Shown here piece by piece: positions 61,654 through 64,000 of a stretch of DNA of 64,000 bases. How positions within the stretch are numbered: position 1 is the first letter of the stretch; every line of letters starts with the position of its first letter. The notes beneath the pieces are model-generated. The model saw nothing but the letters and a program-made list of their open reading frames with translations. It ran no database searches and was not told the DNA's origin. This DNA is from Devosia sp. (GTDB taxonomy: Bacteria; Pseudomonadota; Alphaproteobacteria; Rhizobiales; Devosiaceae): contig CP051235.1 of the NCBI GenBank assembly GCA_017794705.1, positions 1,613,010-1,677,009 on the forward strand, read 5' to 3'. The translations under genes were made by a program, and so were the position numbers.

Positions 61654-62190
61654 ATTCGCCGTCCCATGAGACCCGTAGCGCCCCAGAAAGATGGGCCGCC
61701 TGCCAATGAAGATATTACAGCTCCAGAAGTTCAGGTAATTGATGCCGAAGGCACCAACCTCGGCCAAATGCCCACCGCCCGCGCCATCGAACTGGCAGCG
61801 GATGTCGGACTCGATCTGGTAGCGATTTCCCCCAACGCCAATCCGCCGGTCTGCAAGTTCCTCGACCTGGGCAAGTTCAAGTATCAGGCCCAGAAGAAGG
61901 CCGCCGATGCCCGTAAGAAGCAGAAGGTCATCGAGGTCAAGGAAATCAAGATGCGGCCCAACATCGACACGCATGACTATGACGTCAAAATGCGTTCGGT
62001 GGAGAAATTCCTGGACGAAGGCGACAAGGTCAAGGTGACCATGCGCTTCCGCGGCCGCGAAATGGCGCACCAGGAAATCGGCCTGCAATTGCTGCTCAAG
62101 GTGCGCGACGAGGTCGAGGAAAAGGCCAAGGTCGAATCCAGTCCGCGTGCCGAAGGCCGCCAGATGGTCATGGTGCTGGCGCCGCGCTGA
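61654..62190 (+). CDS. infC: Translation initiation factor IF-3, probable ATT start
   Basis: IF-3 proofreads initiator tRNA and keeps the 30S subunit free. The 178-residue protein has the N domain ([33 protein letters not shown]) and the C domain ([36 protein letters not shown]). The first ATG, at 61666, lies 21 bases after the only good ribosome site (AAAAGGAC, 61638-61645). An ATT at 61654 is 9 bases from it and extends the protein by the residues Met-Arg-Arg-Pro, matching the N terminus usual in rhizobial IF-3. ATT is the start used by infC in many bacteria for self-control. Confidence 0.93.
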   Translation: MRRPMRPVAPQKDGPPANEDITAPEVQVIDAEGTNLGQMPTARAIELAADVGLDLVAISPNANPPVCKFLDLGKFKYQAQKKAADARKKQKVIEVKEIKMRPNIDTHDYDVKMRSVEKFLDEGDKVKVTMRFRGREMAHQEIGLQLLLKVRDEVEEKAKVESSPRAEGRQMVMVLAPR

Positions 62191-62214
62191 CGCCACCTCA
62201 ATTCACCTTGCATG

Positions 62215-62243
62215 AAAAGGCGGGCTTCTTGCCCGTCTTTTTT
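62215..62243 (+). terminator. Intrinsic terminator of infC
   Basis: AAAAGGCGGGC (62215-62225), loop TTCTT, then GCCCGTCTTTT (62231-62241) and further thymines to 62243: an 11-base-pair stem with one G-U pair and a uridine tail 25 bases after the infC stop. rpmI and rplT do not follow; the next gene is a chemoreceptor. Confidence 0.87.
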
Positions 62244-62349
62244 ATTGCCGCAAGTGGCGGAAAACCGGCGCAAGAAGAGAAATTTTAACCGTTCTGAAGC
62301 CATAAGCACGTTGGGCACGCATGGGGCAAATTCAGAACACGGGACAGAC

Positions 62350-64000
62350 ATGTTCTCCTTTTTCAAGAATGTCAGCGTGGCAGCACGCATCTATGGCGGC
62401 TTTGCCGCTATCACCATTTTGCTGGTCCTTCTCGCTGGCAGCGCCTATTTCGGCATGCGCAGCCTTTCCGGCACCTTCGATGAATACCAGTTGGCTACCT
62501 TCCAGAAGGGCGAGATCGGCGACTATGTCGCGGACTTCAACGCCATGGAAATCGCCGCCCGCGATTACCTGAACACGCCAACCGCGGAAGGCGCGGAAAC
62601 AACCCTGTTCTGGATCGACGATGTGGCGACCAACGACCCCGAAGGCGTCGCCAAATTCTCCAATCTTCCCGAAGCCATGGACCTGATCGCGAGGATCGAA
62701 ACCGACGCAGTCGCCCTTCAGGGCGCATTGCAGCAAGTCATTGCCCTTAATGAACAGCACGCCGCGGCGGCCGCGAAAGTCGCTGCTGGCGAAGAAGCGC
62801 TGACCGGTGAAATCAACACACTGTTCGATCAGGCGCGTACTGACGGCAATTTCGACGTGGCGATCCGCGCCGGTCAGCAGACCCATACGCTGATGCGCAT
62901 CTTCGAAAGCTCTCTTGACTATGTCGCCACCGGAGAAGCTCCCCATTACGACGCCGCTGCGAGCCTCAGCGCGGAAGCGCTGGAAGGGCTCGCTGCCATC
63001 CGCCGAGCGACCTTCACTTTCGGCCTGCAACAGCAGCTCACCGCCATCGAGACCATTGTGGCAGACAATCTGACCGCCCTCGCCGAGGTCAAGCAGGCCA
63101 CTGATGCCCGCGCCGAAATCGTCAGCACACAATTGATGCCGCTGCGCGACGGTCTCGCCGCCGGGTACGACCGGCTTACCGAGATTGTGGACACGCGTCA
63201 GGGCCAACTGGGACAGCAGGCCACAATCGCCTCCGAAATCACCCAGATGGTGGTCATCGGCTCGGGCCTGTTCGCCGTTCTGGTCGGGGCCCTCATCGGC
63301 ATAGCAACCGGACGCTGGCTGTCACGTTCGATCAGCGGCATGGCCGCCAACATGCGTCAACTGGCCGAAGGCGATCTTGATCTGGACCTTTATGGATCGA
63401 ATGTCCGCAATGAACTCGGGCAGATGGCGCAGGCGCTGGAAACCTTCCGCGACAATGGCAAGGCGATGGAAGCCATGGATGCCGAAAAGGAAGCCGCCCG
63501 CAAGCTGGAGGCCGAAGAGCAGGCCCGACGCAACGCGCTACAGGCCGAATTGACCAAGGTCGTGGCCGCCGCCGTTGCCGGCGACTTTTCGCTGCGCATC
63601 ACTGGCCAATATGATGATGCGGAACTGGAGAGCCTGAAGGCCAGTGTCAACGAATTGATCGAAACCGTCGACCTCGGCATCACCGAGACCGGCGAAGTGC
63701 TGTCGGCTCTTGCCGACGCCGATCTGACCAAGCGGATGACCGGCACTTACCAGGGCGCTTTCGGCAAGCTCAAGGATGACACGAATGCGGTTTCCGAGAA
63801 ACTGTCCGAACTGGTCTCGAACCTTCGCGAAACTTCGCGTGCCCTGAAGATCGCCACCTCGGAAATCCTCAGCGGCGCCAACGATCTTTCGGAACGCACC
63901 ACCAAACAGGCCGCGACCGTCGAGGAAACTTCGGCCACCATGGAGCAGCTCGCCAACACGGTGCGCGACACCGCTGGCCGTGCCGAGGAAGCCTCGACCC
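62350..64000 (+). CDS. Methyl-accepting chemotaxis protein, cut by window end
   Basis: At least 550 residues are present and the frame is open at the last base. Layout: short cytoplasmic start, membrane helix at about 13-35 (YGGFAAITILLVLLAGSAYF), a periplasmic helical sensor domain to about 297, second helix about 300-320 (VVIGSGLFAVLVGALIGIA), a HAMP domain (GRWLSRSISGMAANMRQLAEG begins it), a second HAMP-like unit (VVAAAVAGDFSLRITG near 415), and the start of the signalling domain with SERTTKQAATVEETSATMEQ, a methylation-helix stretch. The ligand is unknown. ATG 62350 starts 107 bases after the infC terminator. Confidence 0.9.
   Translation, partial: MFSFFKNVSVAARIYGGFAAITILLVLLAGSAYFGMRSLSGTFDEYQLATFQKGEIGDYVADFNAMEIAARDYLNTPTAEGAETTLFWIDDVATNDPEGVAKFSNLPEAMDLIARIETDAVALQGALQQVIALNEQHAAAAAKVAAGEEALTGEINTLFDQARTDGNFDVAIRAGQQTHTLMRIFESSLDYVATGEAPHYDAAASLSAEALEGLAAIRRATFTFGLQQQLTAIETIVADNLTALAEVKQATDARAEIVSTQLMPLRDGLAAGYDRLTEIVDTRQGQLGQQATIASEITQMVVIGSGLFAVLVGALIGIATGRWLSRSISGMAANMRQLAEGDLDLDLYGSNVRNELGQMAQALETFRDNGKAMEAMDAEKEAARKLEAEEQARRNALQAELTKVVAAAVAGDFSLRITGQYDDAELESLKASVNELIETVDLGITETGEVLSALADADLTKRMTGTYQGAFGKLKDDTNAVSEKLSELVSNLRETSRALKIATSEILSGANDLSERTTKQAATVEETSATMEQLANTVRDTAGRAEEAST

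Noticed and set aside
1-64000. Mobile elements, CRISPR arrays, prophage or an integrated island
   Set aside because: No transposase, integrase, phage or Cas gene and no regular direct repeats were seen; the two tRNA genes have no integrase next to them.

Overview
The window is GC-rich, densely coding bacterial chromosome from an alphaproteobacterium, most likely of the Hyphomicrobiales. The evidence is a ChvG-type kinase next to a short HprK, EIIA(Man) and HPr, a DivL-type kinase with tyrosine in place of histidine, alphaproteobacterial AddAB, TIGR02300 and DUF1150 proteins, an NDUFA9-like protein, and a rhizobial-type rhamnose operon. The gene set suits a Devosia-like lineage, but the genus cannot be fixed from sequence alone. 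I see no prophage, insertion sequence, CRISPR array or integrase. No gap between genes exceeds 300 bases; the longest is the rhaS/rhaD promoter region, about 275 bases.

Layout. 1-3.9 kb: end of chvG, then hprK, a PTS EIIA, ptsH, a DUF2937 gene and ahcY. 4-14 kb: divL, tsaE, addB, addA, trxA. 14-21.6 kb, minus strand: cmk, rpsA, a GNAT gene, sppA, ihfB, lapA-like, trpF, trpB, trpA. 21.8-29.4 kb: TIGR02300 gene, tRNA-Ala, a MarR regulator, two unknown secreted proteins, an MscS channel, DUF1697, a ribokinase, a glycosyltransferase, and a small heat-shock gene with DUF1150. 29.4-35.2 kb, minus strand: the lptC/A-lptB-rpoN-hpf-ptsN block, preceded by an RNase D-like gene. 35.2-44.6 kb is accessory: amidase, TRAP transporter, class V aminotransferase, APC permease and a GH3 glycosidase. 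44.6-53.3 kb is L-rhamnose import and catabolism. 53.4-64 kb: tRNA-Leu, NDUFA9-like, accD, folC, uppP, GST, queG, an SDR, an alpha/beta hydrolase, infC and the start of a chemoreceptor.

How the genes work together. HprK, EIIA(Man), HPr and EIIA(Ntr) form a regulatory phosphorelay with no sugar permease in view. The rhamnose genes encode a complete ABC importer (RhaS, RhaT, RhaP, RhaQ), a mutarotase, an isomerase and a fused aldolase/dehydrogenase. The kinase and repressor expected for this pathway are not in the window. The Lpt genes move lipopolysaccharide across the periplasm; here the bridge is encoded as one LptC-LptA-LptA polypeptide.

The items most worth a second look are the LptC-LptA-LptA fusion, a heat-shock promoter followed by a ROSE-like RNA thermometer before hsp20, a cluster of GANTC sites before divL, an ATT start codon for infC, and repeated TTGATTGAC boxes between rhaS and rhaD.
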